From Adiantum capillus-veneris (Eukaryota > Streptophyta > Polypodiopsida > Polypodiales > Pteridaceae): a stretch of DNA of 60,000 nt. Numbering within the stretch: position 1 is the stretch's first letter; the number at the start of each line of letters is the position of its first letter. Of this stretch, positions 57,603 through 60,000 are shown piece by piece. Both the position numbers and the translations under genes were made by a program. Under the pieces are notes generated by a model that ran no database searches, had not been told where the DNA came from, and saw nothing but the letters and a program-made list of their open reading frames with translations. Location: assembly GCA_014529385.2 (NCBI GenBank), contig CM043963.1:6933001-6993000 (forward strand), given 5' to 3'.

Positions 57603-58330
57603 TGGCTGACGAACAACAACACATATGTGTTCAAGATGTTTATTGCTGAGAACATATTGGATGGGGACAATTACCCTATGTGGGCTTACATGATGCAAAA
57701 TGTTCTTGTGTCAAAGGGCATCTGGAATAGTGTGCAAGGCATTGATGTACATCTTGGTTGTGAGGATGTAGGCAATGTTGAGAATGTTGCAGGTCTTGCT
57801 GCAAGGATTGCTGCTATTAGAGTTGTTTTGCCTACGACAGAACAAGCTCATTGGGATGTAAAGGATGCGCAGGCTCATGCGTTGATTGCGTTGTCTGTGA
57901 AGCCCACCATTACTCCTCACATGCATTCAGCAAAATCTGTAAAATGGGCTTGGGATATTCTAGCAGGTCTTTATGCAAGCCGCAATGAGGCTAAAATTGC
58001 TTTGCTGCTAAAGAGCTCAAATCAAAGATTATGCATGAGGAAGATGATATGGACAATTTCCTTGATGGTGTCAAGGATATCGATGAGCAACTTATTTCAG
58101 TAGGTGACGTCATTTCATACGGTTCCCTTGTGTAGACTGTTCTTGATGCCTTACCAGATTCTTACCAAAATTTTGCTAGTACTTGGAGACTTATAACCCA
58201 AGGAAATCCTAAAGTTGTCAAGTTTGATGCATTATGCACATTCTTGTTGCAAGAGTTACTTTCCAAAAAAAACAAGACTAGGCAGTGTTGTGCAGTTGAA
58301 CGGGCTTTTATTGCTTCTCAAAGAAAGGGT
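57603..58330 (+). pseudogene. Copia 4 Gag
   Basis: The start ATGGCTGAC at 57602 is followed by an extra base (GACGAACAAC versus GACAACAAC), which shifts the frame. The body is read in another frame (57522-58103), with LDGDNYPMWAYMM and AWDILAGLYASRNEAK. A further frameshift occurs near 58010. TAG at 58133-58135 stands where copia 2 has CTG and copia 3 also has TAG. Same Gag family as copia 2 and 3. Confidence 0.9.
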
Positions 58331-59083
58331 GGTAACAACAATGCAGCCACTTCTTATGGTTCTGCTGAGAGTGGCAAAACTTCTATTCCTAATGCTTTTG
58401 ATGGCAGTAATTCGTCTGGAAATTCTAGTGATAAGGGCAAAAAGAAGATGCGTTGCCATTATTGTGATCACTTGATCAAGCAGTGTCCTAAGTTGAAGGC
58501 AAAAGAGGCTAAGAAGAAAGAGGGTGGTTCCACTGCAAATGTTGGTTCCACAACAAATGCATCCATTGTTGAGTCTTCTATGAAAGGAGACTGTGATGAT
58601 AATGTTGATGCAGAATGGGCTTTTACTGTAGAGTGCACTTACAATCCTGTTTTGCATGATGCATGCATGTCAGTTGCTGCAAATTTACATGTGTGGTATT
58701 TCTACAGTGGTGCTACAAAGCACACTACCTCACATCGTGAATTGTTCACCTCTATTGAATCTATCCCTCCTGGGAATTCAATCACTTGTGCCGACAATGC
58801 CTCTTATCCGATTCAGGGGGTTGGAAAGATTGTGCTTACTGCTGCAAATGGTAGTTCTTTCACACTTGTTGATGCACTTGATGTACCTGGGATCAAGAAG
58901 AATCTTTTCTATGTATCTGCACTTGCTAGACTTGAACTTGTAGTCAAATTTGTGGATGACAGACGTAAGTTCACGATCTCAATTTTGGTGATGAAATTGT
59001 TGCATCTGGCCTTTTGTATCGTGGTCTGTATAAGCTCACTTTGTATGACAAGTGTGGACAAAATTTTGCAAATGCAGTTGTAG
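58244..59083 (+). pseudogene. Copia 4 zinc knuckle and protease
   Basis: A 279-codon frame. The knuckle reads CHYC-D-H-LIKQC: three residues between the second Cys and His are deleted (9 bp), so the CX4H spacing is lost. The protease motif is WYFYSGATKH, with the catalytic Asp changed to Tyr (TAC, 58703-58705). DALDVPGIKKNLF follows. A small indel near 58965 shifts the frame before the pre-integrase domain. Confidence 0.9.
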
Positions 59084-60000
59084 ATTCAAGGGTTGTTTCA
59101 GATGCAAAACTATGGCATGCACGTTTTGGGCATCTGAATTTTTCTAGTTTACTGCGTTTGCAAAAATATGATATGGGTACTTCTTTGCCGCCTCTTGGAG
59201 CAACTGTCAAACATGTTTTTGAAAGTTGTATTTTGGGTAAGATGCAGCGTTCGAAGTTTCCAAAGGATGGTTCAGTTAGAGCCACATGCAGGTTGCAGCT
59301 TGTGCATAGTGATCTTTGTGGGCCCATGAAAACTACGTCCTTGGGCAATTACCTTTACTTCATGAATTTCATATATGATTACTCCAGGCATGCATGGGTA
59401 TTTTCACTTAAAGAAAAGTTTGAAGTTTTTATGTGCTTCAAACAATTTTTGGCTATGGCTGAAAATGTATCAAAATGTACTATGGGCACCCTCCGTTCCG
59501 ATCGAGGGGAGGCGTATATGTCTCATGAATTTAATGCATTCCTGGCTAGTTGTGGGATTTAAAACCAATGTACAGTGCCTTATACACCTCAACAAAATGG
59601 TGTTGCTAAGAGAAAAACAGGTTACTTATGGAAATGGCATGATGTATGGTCAAAAGTCAAGCTTTGCCGAATTCTTTTTGGCTTGAGGCCATCATGTGTG
59701 CCACTTCTGTACTTAACAGGTGTCCTACAAAAGCTTTGTAGTCTATTACTCCATATGAAGCAGCACATGCATGTTTTTGGCTGTTTGGTATATGCTTTGG
59801 TACCAAAAAGACAGCGCAAAAAATTGGATGATAAGGCTTTCAAATGTATTTTTGTTGGTTATAGTGTTGAAAGCAAAGGTTACAGGTTGTATCATCCGCA
59901 AACAAAGAGTATTTTGGTTTCATGGGATGTAGTGTTTGTGGAAGATTCTGTTCAGCCCTTGCTGTCATGTACTAGAGACAATAATGTAAGCTCAAAGGAC
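59014..60000 (+). pseudogene. Copia 4 pre-integrase and integrase
   Basis: 59014-59562 has LWHARFGHLNF, the CILGK block (first Cys changed in ESCILGK), VHSDLCGP and TLRSDRGEAYMS (the GGEY motif altered), and ends at TAA (59560-59562) beside the usual IKHQCTVPY. Downstream, NGVAKR carries Lys (AAG, 59608-59610) instead of the catalytic Glu, followed by a frameshift. HMHVFGCLVYALVP and IFVGYS appear near 59765-59870. The element continues beyond the window. Confidence 0.88.

Larger units (their letters stand above)
57088..60000 (+). mobile_element. Ty1/copia element 4 (227-bp-LTR family), runs off the window
   Basis: Inserted in the last satellite monomer (left flank TTAAG, 57083-57087). 5' LTR 57088-57314, altered PBS, Gag and pol through integrase into the C-terminal integrase region at 60000. 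It carries many lesions: a Gag frameshift near the start codon, a Gag stop shared with copia 3, a damaged zinc knuckle, a lost protease Asp, and the integrase Glu-to-Lys change shared with copia 2. Confidence 0.93.

Overview
The window looks like nuclear DNA of a land plant with a large, repeat-rich genome. The evidence is an LRR receptor-like kinase with plant-style introns, plant-type Ty1/copia and Ty3/gypsy elements primed by initiator tRNA-Met, a plant-type LINE, and many (GA)n tracts. A fern or another non-angiosperm is possible, but nothing here fixes the species. Only one host gene is well supported. Almost everything else recognisable is transposon or satellite.

Layout. (1) 1-14717 is a three-level nest. 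A + strand Ty3/gypsy chromovirus (A: internal end 1-739, 3' LTR 14260-14717) carries a - strand Ty1/copia element (copia 1, starting at 740 and ending at 14259). The 5' LTR of copia 1 is split by a - strand Ty3/gypsy element (B, 5903-14180) with 1.8-kb LTRs and a near-perfect 5-bp target duplication. (2) 14718-17995 has no recognisable gene, but holds a GAA microsatellite and a 22-bp inverted repeat. (3) 17996-21337 is the 3' part of an LRR receptor-like kinase on the + strand: eight exons that join in frame into one last LRR, a transmembrane segment and a complete RD kinase. Its upstream exons are not visible. (4) 21757-33880 is a - strand LINE in three pieces (endonuclease, RT, zf-RVT end), split by two members of one copia family (227-bp LTRs) in opposite orientations: copia 2 (+, 23597-27540, 3'-truncated) and copia 3 (-, 28767-33436, with a target duplication). 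(5) 33884-43390 is AT-rich and mostly featureless, with microsatellites, a 398-bp tandem duplication, an exact 50-bp duplication and a 42-bp minisatellite that encodes a coiled-coil-like repeat. (6) 43391-46540 is a degenerate + strand gypsy remnant (C) lacking the RT core. (7) 46570-57087 is a 10.5-kb satellite of about 186-bp monomers. Each monomer is a foldback (two imperfect inverted arms plus a spacer). Its centre is four copies of an 11-monomer higher-order repeat of 2,045 bp, and copy 3 carries an inversion of two monomers. (8) 57088-60000 is a third member of the 227-bp-LTR copia family (copia 4, +), inserted at the satellite edge and running off the window.

The transposons are decayed. 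Several stop codons replace CAG, CAA or CGA, as expected from deamination of methylated cytosine, and there are frameshifts and lost catalytic residues. The most unusual features are the foldback satellite with its 11-mer higher-order repeat and clean micro-inversion, and the conflicting shared mutations among the three related copia copies. No complete, intact autonomous element is visible.
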